DNA of 64,000 bases from Malania oleifera (taxonomy: Eukaryota; Streptophyta; Magnoliopsida; Santalales; Ximeniaceae), in NCBI RefSeq assembly GCF_029873635.1, contig NC_080423.1:93849691-93913690 (forward strand), given 5' to 3'. The translations under genes and the position numbers were made by a program. The notes beneath the pieces are model-generated. The model saw only the letters and a list, made by a program, of their open reading frames with translations, was not told the DNA's origin and ran no database searches. Shown piece by piece: positions 36,247 to 48,028 of this stretch (the stretch's first letter is position 1; each line of letters opens with the position of its first letter).

Positions 36247-38839
36247 GAAAAAAATTTTTTCCAATATGCATTGCAAATATTTATTAAAGAATAGGATGTG
36301 ATAAATTTAGTGAAAATTTTTCCAACCTTTCTTCGAAAATAACTCTTTACATGCTCATGGTTTGTGTGGCATGTAAGAAAAAAATAATTTTTTCTTTTTA
36401 ATTTTACATGTTCTCCACATAATTTATCATTCCATTCAACTCCCAATCCACTCTATTCCAGCACACCTAATATTAGGTTATTATTATTAATTTTTTTAAA
36501 TATAATTCATTAAATCTAGGTTAATTCAATGCATAAAAATATAATAATGTAACTTGGAATAAATAAAATTCTAACTATATATTTGGAGAAACCTTAAATT
36601 TAGATTTGTTTTGGATTTGATAAGATCTAATATAAAATTGTATTAAAACTTATCCAAATCTACCCAAATCCAAATCCAAGGTCTAAACTCTCTGCTTCCA
36701 AACTCTAAGCGTATATGAATTCTATTGAAATATTTTGCTTTATATTTAAAGCAACAAGATTATATTTACTTGTTTTTCCTATTTTGTTCCGCAACATTTT
36801 AGAGATGGTTTATAAATTAGGGGTAATAGTGATATTTCATTTTCAGTACTCACCAAATGAAGTAATATTTTTGGTCTAATTTGTTATTTTTCACAAAATA
36901 CACCTTTTCTAAAAATGTAATTCTAATTAATTCTTCAAAATACACTAATAATTATAATTAAAATGATTAGTAAGTCCTCTCTTTTCAAGAAGTACCTTAA
37001 AAAGTTTGCTAGCAAATACCTTAATGCGCAACCAGGATGAGGAATGAAAAGCAAAATATTCTAAGATGAGAAGCCAAATGTGATTTATGAGATTGAGTAG
37101 TTGAACCAAGAAATTCACGCAATCAAGGCCTTGATGAGGACTTTGCATAGGACAAAATGTAGGCTAGATGAGGGTTGTGCAATGAGAAGACATAAATGCT
37201 CAAGCGCCCAATTTGCCATGCCCTAGTTAGTGCACATCTTGATAGTAGTAGCTTCTTCTATCTTCTTGTCCTTGCTTACGTGACTACCTCAACTTTGTTA
37301 TCATTCTCTCCTTAGTTTTGTCCTAATTTTTGTTTAAACATCTCTTTTTTTTTCCTTGTGTTATTTTTCTACTTTTTCTCTTCAATAGCATTCTTCCAAA
37401 AGATAGGATCTCTTACCCTATGGGAGAGCATAACTGGAGTGAACCTTAGGATAGACTTTAATTAGGATCGAGTTGAGGTTAAAATGCAAGATGTTTAGGG
37501 AAACATTAGAGGTAAATGATAGTTAAGCTAAGAAAATAAGGGGGATTGATAATGTGAAATAAATAATTGTAAAGATCCTACCTTGAGGATTTGAAGAGAA
37601 GGGCCCATCAAAACGATATAATGAAGATAGTGGATCAGCAAAGAAAGAAAAATGCTCAAATCAAGCTCAAAGTGCCGTTAGAGGGAACTTTTGATCAAGT
37701 AGAAGGTATGATGCTGATCCAAATAATGGTCGTCCTACATTTGACCATGGCTTTAAACATGATTTTTGAAATCAATAATCATGCAAATAAAATGTTTACT
37801 CCAAAAAATATCATTAATGAAATTATCATGTAAACGATTGAAAACCCTAAACATGCTCCGTATCATACAAATTAATATAAGCAATCCTAAGCATGTTCCT
37901 AATCATGTAAATTAAAATAAATAATTCTAAGCATGTTCCTACTTCCTAGTGATGCATAGTAAATATAACAAGTTCAACAATGCGTATCTTCCTAACAACA
38001 ACAAAAATGGCTCAAATACAAATAGAAATCCAATATAATATGTGTTTAGAATTCCAATAAGGAACAAAGATGAATGCTTCTAGTAGTAACTAAGTAATCA
38101 ATCAAACATACTTTCAACTCTCCCTCTTTGTCCTTCAATCCCCTTAAGCCTAGGGCCTTAAGGCCCTATTTATGGACAAACAAAGAGACCTAGGATTTGT
38201 ATGATTTCATTTCGAGTATCAAGGATTGGTATATTTATATCCCTAAATGGCTAGAAGCTCATCAAAAACTATCAAAAGAGGCATCCAAAGGATGAAAGAT
38301 TATTATAAACATCCAACTAATCACCGTTTGCGTTGTATGCAGTGAGAGGGAAGATGCACTGCTCCCTTGATGGGCAAGAGATGGTGCCACCCTCAACAAG
38401 TTAAATGGTTGGTGCCATTCTAATTTTGGCATCAATGGTGGGCACAATTTGGTGTCATTACTTGCTCTAAAACCTCTTTCCTGAATTACGACTAAATATT
38501 GGAATGATTCGATTTGGGCTTTTTATCTTATTTAAGGCCCAAAAATGCTCCTTATTATGAATTAATTACCAAAAATATATTTTTAATTCTAATGTTTAAA
38601 ATCGTGTAAATTTAATTGCAAATCCTTAAATTTATGCAACTTCTTGAATATTTAGGCTTATTTCACCCAAAAAATGAGTTCAATATTATAAGGGCCAAAA
38701 AGGGGGAGACTATACATATAAAGTGAGAAATACATATTAGAATATGGCTACATTGAAATATGAAAGATAAAAAATCAAAGTCCCGTAAATAATAAGTAGG
38801 TAATGCTTGCCCAATGTGCCATGTCTTTAATAGTTATAT

Positions 38840-38889
<50 letters not shown>

Positions 38890-39234
38890 TTTATAAAGTA
38901 GAAATTATAAGACAATATTTAATGGCAATTTAAATGCATAAAAATTCTTAATTAAAATATATTATAAAACTTTATTCACTTGTTAACTAATCTCTCAGAA
39001 GGTAAAAAATTAGTCAAGCTGGAGGTAGTATTACAACATTTAGTAAAAGAGGAGTTGTTGCAATTTATTCCCAGCAATGAGAGTTCCTTGTAAAATGATT
39101 TAATAGTGAAAACAACATTCTTGTCCAAAGCCCATTTTGATTTGTTGGGAGTGTTTTGGTAATGGAAGTTATAAAAAATTTAGTAAACATCAAAGAATAT
39201 ATAAAGTTTCCAATCTTCTACTGTTGTGTAAAAC
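35756..39234. other. AT-rich intergenic DNA without recognisable genes
   Basis: I find no protein domain, RNA gene or paired terminal repeat. It contains (AT)n runs at about 36213-36246 and 38853-38885. The reading frame at 37591-37833 has no family resemblance I can support. Parts may be very old retroelement DNA. Confidence 0.5.
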
Positions 39235-39693
39235 ACCCCAAATATGCACAACGGAAATATTTATTTGTGTAAAGAATCAAACACACACTGCAGTAATCTA
39301 ATGGTGAATATAAAGAACAATCCACAACCAGGAATTAAAGCAATAACAATCACAAAGACACGGAGAATTACGTGGTTCGACAGTGCCTACATCTATGAGA
39401 GCAAACGATAAGGATTCACTATATTTTTGTATAAATTACAAGAGCAATATAAGAGCCCTCTTAATTTTTCTCAAAAATCATCAACCAACACATTTGACTT
39501 ACAATATACAATATATACTATGTACATATAAGCCTCCTTGGAGGTTTCCCCCAGAAACCCAACCATATTAACATCCATTTATTCAAAATTTGAAATCTGC
39601 GTTAGGCATCTCGAGCCAAACCATTGACTGATTGGGCCAAATCGTCGACTATTTAAAACATAATGTAAATTGTCTGAATTCTGGAGCCAAATA
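39235..39693 (-). repeat. Copia LTR, left copy, interrupted at 39694
   Basis: TGTGTAAAACACCCCAAATA onward is a same-orientation match to 46777-47255 (for example CAAACACACACTG, AGAATTACGTGGTTCGACA, AAGCCTCCTTGGAGG). The match stops exactly at 39694, where the gypsy LTR starts. The continuation seen in the right copy (GTCGACTATTTTCC) is missing here. Confidence 0.75.
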
Positions 39694-41860
39694 GGTAACG
39701 ACCTGAAATTTCTACTGTATATATATATTTCCACATAATAAATTATCATAATAACTCTGATACCATAATATACTAACAAAGTCAAAGTCAACCTGAACCC
39801 ATAGGTACCAGGTATATACCTGTCTATACATATATTTCATTTATGCAGCGGAAACTATAATTTACACAACCATATATATACAATACCAAAGTTCTACTAT
39901 GTCCATAAATACACATACATTCATCCCCAAAAAGAACCATAATATCCTAGGGTGATAACCCTAAAAATCCATCTTGAACACAACCCCACAACTCACCCTT
40001 CAAACAAGGTAGTATCAAACAACCTCCACTACCTCAGAGCTCAGTCCGCTCTTCTATTTGGGTTTCCTAAAATGTTTGTAATGCTGGGATGAGACACTTC
40101 TCAGTAAGGGATATTAATTAATATCAGTGTGTGACAACGTGAGTATCATTGTAATATAAATATATACTGAACATGGTATATTATATCTGTTAAATAAGGA
40201 AAACCAATACATAATTCAACTACATTTGATAAATCTGATAAAACTATTCTATATAAATCTATATAAATCATATTTCATATAACATCGGTATACATAAAAT
40301 CATCTATTATATCTGCATAATACTGAAATTACACCCTGGATGGATAGCTAGTTGATATCATGTATTACCCCCACATGACTAGGTTGTGCAGCCCGTAGGT
40401 GGGATCTAACAATGACTGGCCTACCATGCTAATTTAAATTGATAATTCTGTAAGTACGATTGGCTTGCCCAGCCTGGTCCGGACTACCAGGGGGCAACTA
40501 CTCCCACGCTGATGCACAATCGACTATCCAAACTCCCACACTCTATCTGAGATGTGTGGTAGCACTACCTGAACTGATAGCTACGGTACCATGCTCTGAA
40601 TCTAAACTAAGCCATCCGGACTCTACTATCATATAATACATTTCTCATAATATAATTATGTTCTTAAATAACATTTTCATATTTCATAAATAAAATTTAA
40701 CTTTTACATATTTCTGAATAAAAGCTGTCATTTCACAATTTCTGAATAAACTGCCATATTAAAATTGATCACGACATCTGCGCCGGCTGAATATCTCGAT
40801 ATCTGCACTGGCTGAATAATACAACATCTACACCGACTGAAAGTTACGGCATCTGCGCCGATTGAATATCATGATATATTGAAAATATAGTTATTATACT
40901 ATTTCTAGTTTTTCTGAAAACTGTCATTAAATCATGTTCGTTATGAAAAATCATAATATTATGATATATGATCATTTGCATAAATCTATACTCATGCCAC
41001 ACATAAATGGGTACTATACTATAACATATTGTCTAGTCTGAAATCATATAATTTCTAAAAAAATATTATTAAATCTATTTTTCAAAGTTTCCTTAGTTTC
41101 ATCACAGTATTTTAGTTTCATCACAGTATTCCCAAAGTATACATAATTTCTAAATTAAATACTAAATATTGGATAATGCATTTTCTGAAATACCTAACTT
41201 AGTTTATCCCATTACCTAGTTCTTGGGAAACCTGCTAAAATCCTAAACCACGCGTATGACATCCCAAAACTCCAATTCCTAAAATTAGATTAACTCCAAT
41301 TCAATCAACCCAAACTTCAGTATAAAACCTTCTAGTACATTTCCTAGGTCTATAAATAACTAATAATCAGGTAAAACCTAAAATAACTCACTTACCCTAA
41401 TTTTGGAATGGTGCCTAAGAACTCCAAACCAACAATCTGCTCTGACTAAGTTGTATAGAAATTCCCCAAGATCAACGTGGTAACTTCTGATCATCGAAAT
41501 GGGGAAAAATGGAGCTGAAATTGTAGAGAGAAGGAGGGAGAGCCGAAGTAGAGAGAGAAGATGAAGAGAGAAGTGAATTTCTTGCCAAGAAATCTGATTT
41601 TTCGCTATATATAGGTGGTTGTTCATATGGCCTTGTCGATGAGACACGTGTACTCGTCGATGAGTCACAGAAGGGTATTCGTCAATGAAGATAATGAGTT
41701 TGTCGACGAACCCTTAATGACCTGAATTCCTTGCTCTCGATATCTTCTCGTCGACGAACACGTGTACTTCGTCGACGGGATCTAAAAGGACGTTCGTCGA
41801 CGAGAACTCTGGGTTCGTCAACTATTAGTTCATAATCTAACAGTTACACCTCTAATCCAC
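39694..41860 (-). mobile_element. Long gypsy-like LTR, minus orientation
   Basis: Reading on the minus strand: a GTCGACGAA palindrome array (41830-41635), a TATA box CTATATATAG (41614-41603 region), and a GA/CT-rich leader. Then come a donor-like GTAAGTGAG at 41395, a 32-bp minisatellite (40865-40770), the motif CTTACTGAGAAGTGTCTCATC (40108-40087 region), an acceptor-like TTTTAG ending at 40067, and an end near CAGGTCGTTAC at 39694. It is homologous to the plus-strand copies at 42755, 55945 and 60783. The outer boundary at about 41860 is approximate. Confidence 0.65.
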
Positions 41861-41874
41861 ACAGTTTAACAAAT

Positions 41875-41995
41875 CATTGGGAAATAAAAGAATGCGTTGC
41901 CTCGGAATCAAATAATACAACAACTTTATGAGAAAGCATGTAAATGATACCCGTGATTACATCACCAGCATTCTTTGCGTCACCGGGAGTCAGAT
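41875..41995 (-). pseudogene. Gypsy aspartic protease remnant
   Basis: The minus strand encodes PGDAKNAGDVITGIIYMLSH, then KVVVLFDSEATHSFIS. This is the Ty3/gypsy retropepsin region, in which the usual FDSGATHSF active-site loop has Gly changed to Glu. Only about 40 codons remain between two LTR-like segments, so nearly the whole gag-pol has been deleted. Confidence 0.7.
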
Positions 41996-42754
41996 ATCAT
42001 CACATATCTCATATCCGTAGTACGACTGGCCAACCAAAAGCCTTGATTCGGACTCGGGGGGCACAACAACTCTACTATACAACTTAGTCGACTGTCACGT
42101 CACACGCTCCACGAGGCCATGTGGTTGCACTAACATCACTAGCAATGGTACGGTGCTCTCAATATCACAACCCATCATTAGGATTTCCATATCCATCAAT
42201 CAGGATTATCACTGCCTACTGGCATTTCACTAATCACATGTTTGTATTCCCCTTTCGGAATTTCACAAATCACTTCTCACAATTTAATATTCATATTGCA
42301 GAATTAACGGTGCAATATTCACATTTCACATATTCACATTTCCCATAATCATACTTCACATTTTCATATTGCAAAATTAACATTACAATATTTTCATTTC
42401 ACATATTCACATTTCTCATATTCATATTCCTCATATTCACATTTCTCACTTTCATATTGCAGAATTAACATTGCGATATTCACATTTTCAGTATTCACTA
42501 CTCATTTCATGAAATTCACATTTCTCAATAAAACCTTTCTATGTATCACATATTCATCATTTCTCAAAAGATGTTTATTTTTCAGTAGATATCACTTTCA
42601 ACATTTTCCCCCATTTCAAATCTCATATCTTAATTCATATTTTCAATAACCTCATTTCAACTTTCATAATTCATTTCATCAATTCAGTAATCACATTTCC
42701 ATGTACACATTTCAATATAAATCATATGTCACACAAATTTCATCTGATATATAT
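41996..42754 (-). mobile_element. Second minus-strand gypsy LTR, left part
   Basis: The text GTACGACTGGCCAACC, then the GGGGGGCACAACAACTC and GGTACGGTGCTCTC segments, parallels 40440-40600 of the neighbouring LTR. The rest is a run of TTCACATTTC-like repeats (42290-42700). It is interrupted at 42755 by a plus-strand LTR and resumes at 44926. Confidence 0.55.
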
Positions 42755-44925
42755 TGTAATGACTCGAAGAATAATGGTATTTAAATAATAAAAAAAAAAA
42801 GGAAAATGGTAACAAGAACGGAAGGAGGTAATCGACTTCGTCAACGAACTTGAATTGGATGGGATAATCATAAGAAATTTTTCAGGTCTCGTCAACGAAT
42901 ACAGGGGCTTCGTCGACAAGGGTTCTTCAGGATCTCGTTGACGAAGTTCCATCTCGTCAACGAGAAAATACCGAGAGAGGATTTTTGGAAGCCTGAAATT
43001 CGTCGATGAGGGTTGAAGTTCGTCAACGAACTTTTTACATGACTCGTTGACAAGGTGACGTGGCTCGTAGACGAATTCTGTAGTATAAATAGGGTTAAAC
43101 ATGATTTTTCAGTTCATTTTCTGCGCAAAACCTCTCTCTCTCTCTCTCTCTCTCTCATCCTTCGGTTCCATACCCTTCTCTCTAAGATCTCGGGCCGATT
43201 TTCTGCCAGTTCGACGATCTGAAGTCACCACGACGCTCTTGGGAAAGTTCTCTACAAGTCTGCCAGAACGGATCGTCGGTGGGGCTGAGTTGGAAACCAT
43301 CCCAAATCCACGGTAAGGTTTTCTACTCAGTATTTGCCTATTTGACAGTTGTAGAAAGTGTTGTACACGTAGAAATAATGAACTTTAGTTCTGGGGAAGT
43401 TGTTTTTAGGGTGTTGAATGGGAACCTTGCGAGTGAAGAAGTATTTCTCTTAGGGGCTTTTTAGGACTCAGGAAAGAGGATAAATTAAGCTAGTTCTTTT
43501 ATGAAAATGTATGTATATTATTACAACATTTGATTTCAGGAAAATAAATATATTTATATATGATTTATATTTGGGAAATACTGCTGAAAATGATGGTATG
43601 TTAAATATACGAAAAACTTGTTTTGTGTGGCATGAGTTGAAATTGATATGAAATACTATTTTCTGAGAATGTGTTAATGATACGGATTTTTATATTGGAA
43701 AACCAGCGTACGGGCCGAGATTTTGATATGATTTTTCGGCGTACAGGTCGAGTTATGTGTATGATTTGCCAGCGTACGGGCTGAGCTATGGATATGATTT
43801 GCCAGCGTATGGGCTGAACTATGTATATGATTTGCCGGCGTACGGGCTGAGTTATGAATGTGATTTGCCAACGTACATGCTAAGCTATGGATATGATTTG
43901 CCGGCGTACAGGCCGAGCTATGGTAAATGATTTTCATGATATACGTATATATGCAGAATGATATGATTGATTTGATAATTAATGATAAGAAATATTCATG
44001 TATCACAGTTTCAGTATATGTTATATGATATCAGAACCTGGTTGGCTTGGTCTAGGCTAGCACTTGCATGATACCGTTGCTATGTGTCTATGGTCATCAT
44101 GATCATGATATTTGTGTTAATGCCGCTGTACGGAGTGGTGTGAGATTGGATGGTTGATGTGGTTTTTAAGAAGTGTGCGAGCGCCCTTGGTGTACAGACC
44201 AGGTCTGGCAAACTCATCAGACTTACAGATTGTACTTTTGACTTGGCAGTGGTCGGCCAACCATTGTCAGGTCCCGCCTTCGGGCCACACAACCCAGTCA
44301 TATGGGGGTTATACATGACAACAACTAACTAACCTACTAGGAATATTTTTGTATTATATTTTATGAGATGAAATATGATTATGAAAATGCAGTATGTTCT
44401 GCCATGCTATGATGATATATATATACGTTTTCCCAAATATGACATGACAGTTTACTAAATATGTTTCTATATGATATATGTATAACACGGAATACTCATG
44501 TTGCCACACACTAGTATTGGTTTATTTCCTTTACTGAGAGGTGTCTCACCTCAAAATTTTATAAACATTTCAGAAGCCCCAGATAGGAGAATGGGAAAAG
44601 TCTCGCAGATTTAGTACTGTTGATCTGTCCTTCCAAAAGGGTAAGTGTTGATAGGGTCAGAAGTATTTTGTGGGATGACCCTAAAATATCTTTTGGGTTG
44701 TGTACTGTGTGTATATAAATACAGTGGTTGTAGTAACTCTGGTATTGTGATGTATGGTATAATGTGATGTTTATGATTGCATATTTCTTGCTGTTTAGGC
44801 TTCCGTTATGTGTTCTGATGTATTCCTGGTACCCATGAGTTCAGGTGGATTATGATCTGCTGAGTTTTGTGATATTGTATTTATATTATGGAACAAAAAT
44901 GTGGAAATTAAGCAGGTCGTCACAT
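42755..44925 (+). mobile_element. Solo LTR of the long gypsy-like family (2171 bp)
   Basis: It runs from TGTAATGACTCGAAG to CAGGTCGTCACA, with flanks TATAT and TTTAT (4 of 5). In order it holds the GTCGACGAA array (42830-43075), TATAAATAG (43084), a (CT)n run (43132-43156), donor-like CGGTAAGG (GT at 43313), seven 33-bp repeats (43697-43925), the 20-bp motif TTACTGAGAGGTGTCTCACC (44531-44550) and an acceptor-like CATTTCAG ending at 44573. It carries no coding domain and no second LTR, and is nested in another LTR. The minus-strand reading frame at 44006-43674 is only the 33-bp repeat translated. Confidence 0.8.
43697..43925. repeat. 33-bp minisatellite, about 7 units
   Basis: Units read GATTTGCCAGCGTACGGGCT followed by GAGCTATGGATAT with substitutions. 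GATTTGCC at 43763 and 43796 gives the 33-bp period. It lies inside the putative LTR intron. Confidence 0.9.
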
Positions 44926-45370
44926 TTATATCATAAATAAATTTTAGGTAAAATAACATAATTTCATTTTCACATAATAACTCATTTAGTATTTCTCAAA
45001 TCAACTATAATAATTTATTCCCCTCACCTGACTTACTAAGATTTCACAAAACACCCAATTTTTACGCACTTCAATGTTCGTGGCCCAAAAATTTGCAATT
45101 CATATTTTTCCCAAATTATTCAACACAACTCCCGTAGTAACTTCCATGTAACACTTCCTACATTTCATATACTCCAATTTAACTTAAAAACCCTAGAAAT
45201 ACACCACTTACCCTAATTTTTAGATGGTGCCCCAGAACCCCAAATTGAAAATTTACTCCACGTAGGTTACAGAGAATCTTCCCAGGAACCCCGTAATGGT
45301 TTCTGATCGTCAATCCGGGCTTAAATGAGGCCGAAATCGAAGAAAGAAAGAGAGAGGGTTCGTGCACTGC

Positions 45371-45448
<78 letters not shown>

Positions 45449-45840
45449 GAGATTTTGATTTCATGAAAATAAAATGGCTCTTAGTTTCCCCTTAAATGCC
45501 CACTGCAGAGAAAACCGTTGCCAGTTTTCTCCAGCTCTCAAAAAATCGTCGCTAGTTTTCCATTTATCGGTTCGATTTTAACTGTTTACTCGTCACCGCT
45601 TTGCGGTAAATACCAAAACCATCGTCGGTTTTCTGGCTCCTCTAGAAGACCGTCACCGATTTTCTCCTTCCCCAGCTAAAAATCACTTTTCCCCTTTTCT
45701 TTTATTATTTTATTTTCCTGAGTCTCTATATAAATGGTCGTGTGAGATGTATGAGGAATAAATGGGAATGGTGATAGTGTTGGATAGGGTGGTCTCTCAC
45801 CACGTGATCACCGGAGAGAACATTTGTAGTCTTACAGTAC
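44926..45840 (-). mobile_element. Second minus-strand gypsy LTR, right part
   Basis: It continues the LTR interrupted at 42755. On the minus strand it holds a TATA-like TTTATATAGAG (about 45735-45723), a long (CT)n run (45445-45373 as GA on plus) and a donor-like GGTAAGTGG at 45211. An array of ACCGTCGCCGGTTTT-like units lies at 45680-45520 where sister copies have GTCGACGAA units. The distal end near 45840 (TGTAAGACTAC on minus) is uncertain. Confidence 0.5.
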
Positions 45841-46389
45841 TCAATCAAAATAATTGGACAAGCTTTAAGCTCAAAGAAATTCTTCTCAATATTCAAAATA
45901 TCAACTCTGTAGAGTTCTTACAATGATTTAGAATATAAAGACTTAGCATGGGGGGACAATACATTAACTCTTACACAGGCATGGGGGGACAAAGCATGGG
46001 AAGCTAAACATGAGAAAACAAAATATTAAATAGTTACACTTAATTCTAACATAATAAACACTCTCACAACTTACTAAACTCACATGCTTATGCTTAGTTG
46101 ACTTATACTTAATACAATTAAAATATGAGACATGTATCAAAGGAAGGCCAAATCTGTGTGAGACCCATAAAGTCGCATGGGGCCCACATGGGTCTTGGAC
46201 TCGAACTTGCTTCAACATATCGACTGGGGTCTTCTCGTACTGAAAGTCTTCAAGTAGTCTTCAAATAACTCCATGCATACCTACAAAATAATTATGAACA
46301 AAAGTGGACATCGGGATGTCGTCCACGTGTCACCATGTCGGTGAAGGAAACAGTTAAGGCCCGTTGATCCCCATCAAAGTGTTGATATG
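45841..46389. other. Unclassified retroelement-derived DNA
   Basis: It lies between the gypsy LTR and the copia gag remnant. CTTTAAGCTCAAAGAAATTC and GTAGAGTTCTTACAATGA have the look of another LTR leader, but I cannot pair it with a second copy. No coding sequence is supported. Confidence 0.35.
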
Positions 46390-46757
46390 ATAATGCACAT
46401 CTGAACCCTACACCATCTTAAGCCAATACAGTTTTGCTTAAGAAAGAGTTTGTTCGATAAAGACTTAGACATATATCAGCTTTCCAGTTTACGCCAAACT
46501 GTTGCCGGAGAATCCATAAGACGTGATACAACACGTCATCAGGCAAACACAAACGGATAGTTGATACCGCATTTGCCTCCAATTCATTCCATGTTGTTTC
46601 ATCCATACTTTCCGGTTGAATTATATATAATGCCTTCTCCATCCCTTACTGCACCAAGAGATCCTTCACCCTTCTCCGCCACAAATCGAAATTCCTGGTT
46701 CCATCAAACTTGACAACGTAAAATTTCGCAAATGAAGATGTAGAGACCATTACAACA
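46390..46757 (-). pseudogene. Copia gag remnant
   Basis: The minus strand reads KFYVVKFDGTRNFDLWRRR, then VKDLLVQ*GMEKALYIIQPE and WNELEANAVSTIRLCLPDD. This is the start of a plant copia gag (KFDGxNFxLWxxRVKDLLVQQG) with a stop replacing one Gln. It sits directly after the primer-binding site and LTR on its right, so the element is in minus orientation. All of pol is missing. Confidence 0.75.
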
Positions 46758-46759
46758 GT

Positions 46760-46772
46760 GCTCTGATACCAA
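46760..46772 (-). other. Copia primer-binding site, minus strand
   Basis: GCTCTGATACCAA on the plus strand is the inverse of TTGGTATCAGAGC, complementary to initiator tRNA-Met. It lies four bases from the LTR end at 46777. Confidence 0.8.
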
Positions 46773-46776
46773 TTTT

Positions 46777-47330
46777 TGTGTAATACGCCCCAAATATGCA
46801 CATCAAAAATATATATTAGCATAAAGAATCAAACACGCACTGTAATAATCTAATGGTGAATATACAGAACAATCCACAACTACAGCAGGTAAATTAAAGC
46901 AATAACAATCACAAAGACACAGAGAATTATGTGGTTTGACAATGCATATATCCACGGGAGTAAATAGTAAGGATTCACTATATTCTTGGGTAAATTACAA
47001 GAGCAATACAAGAACCCTCTCAATTCTCTCAACAATTATCAACTAAAGCACTTGACTTACAATATATAACATATACTATGTATATATAAGCCTCCTCGGA
47101 GGTTTTCCCCCGAAACCCAACCGTATTAACGTCCATTTATTAATTTGAAATCTGTGCTTGGCATCTCGAGCCAAACTGTCGACTGATTGGGCCAACCTAT
47201 CAACTGTTTCAGACAGAATGTAAATTGTCTGAATTCTAGAACTAAATAGTCGACTATTTTCCTACTACTTCTTAGTACATGTGATTTTCTACTATGTTTT
47301 CTTCCTTGTTATGCAATTCATCAAGTATAT
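46777..47330 (-). repeat. Copia LTR, right copy
   Basis: It starts TGTGTAATACGCCCCAAATA and matches 39235-39693 in the same orientation. It continues past the point where the left copy is broken. The outer end near 47330 (ACACAACA) is a guess, since I could not confirm a target duplication with ACTGT left of 39235. Confidence 0.6.
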
Positions 47331-48028
47331 GAGCCACAAAAACACAACAACTACATTCCTAGTAAGATGTAATGTTTTGAGCATTAAAAAGTGTTGCTAA
47401 ATCTACTTTCCATTATTTATTAAAATACGGGTACAATCCTATTAAACGATATCCTATTACTTGCAGAAGTAGAGATAATTACATCCCATACCTACTGCAA
47501 CATTAAGTGCAAGTTCTGATTTGAAAAAATATTAGTAATAATAATGATATTCAACAAATAGGCTCCACCTGCATTAAGGACTTTGTTTGAAAAAGAAATT
47601 AAGAAGGATATCAAATTTTCATATGCAGAATACTATTTAGAATAAAATTATTCAAATATGATTAAAATTGCGTTCATTAGTTTATTTTGTGTGCATGTGC
47701 GTATTCATGTTCTTAACATGAAAATGAAAGTGTAAATTCCTTCAACCTAATGTTTATAAGGGAAATATATAAGGATTGGTAACAAGCAAACCATGCAAGG
47801 CATGTATGTGGCAAATACTAACTACTGTATGTGCTAATACAATGAAGGCAGAAAAGGAAAAAAACACTACAGGAAGGAGAATGGAATGCATTGGTGCACC
47901 TTCCCCACTTTTCCCAGTTCGAAGCAAACAGGAAAACTATGCACTAGAAATCTTAAAAGTGAAAATGGAATATAAACAACAACTTTCTTTTTTGTTCAAT
48001 AATAATTTTTGAGCCCAGAATAAATTTG
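47331..48028. other. Intergenic sequence and probable 3' UTR of gene B
   Basis: AT-rich. The part nearest 48028 is probably the 3' UTR of gene B. The plus-strand reading frame at 47776-48012 has no domain. No repeat or RNA gene recognised. Confidence 0.4.

Noticed and set aside
37591-37833. 80-codon plus-strand frame
   Set aside because: No recognisable domain, surrounded by AT-rich non-coding DNA, and no splice-consistent neighbours.
43674-44006. Minus-strand frame with ANHIHSSARTL repeats
   Set aside because: The 33-bp minisatellite is a multiple of three and stays open by chance. It is inside a solo LTR.
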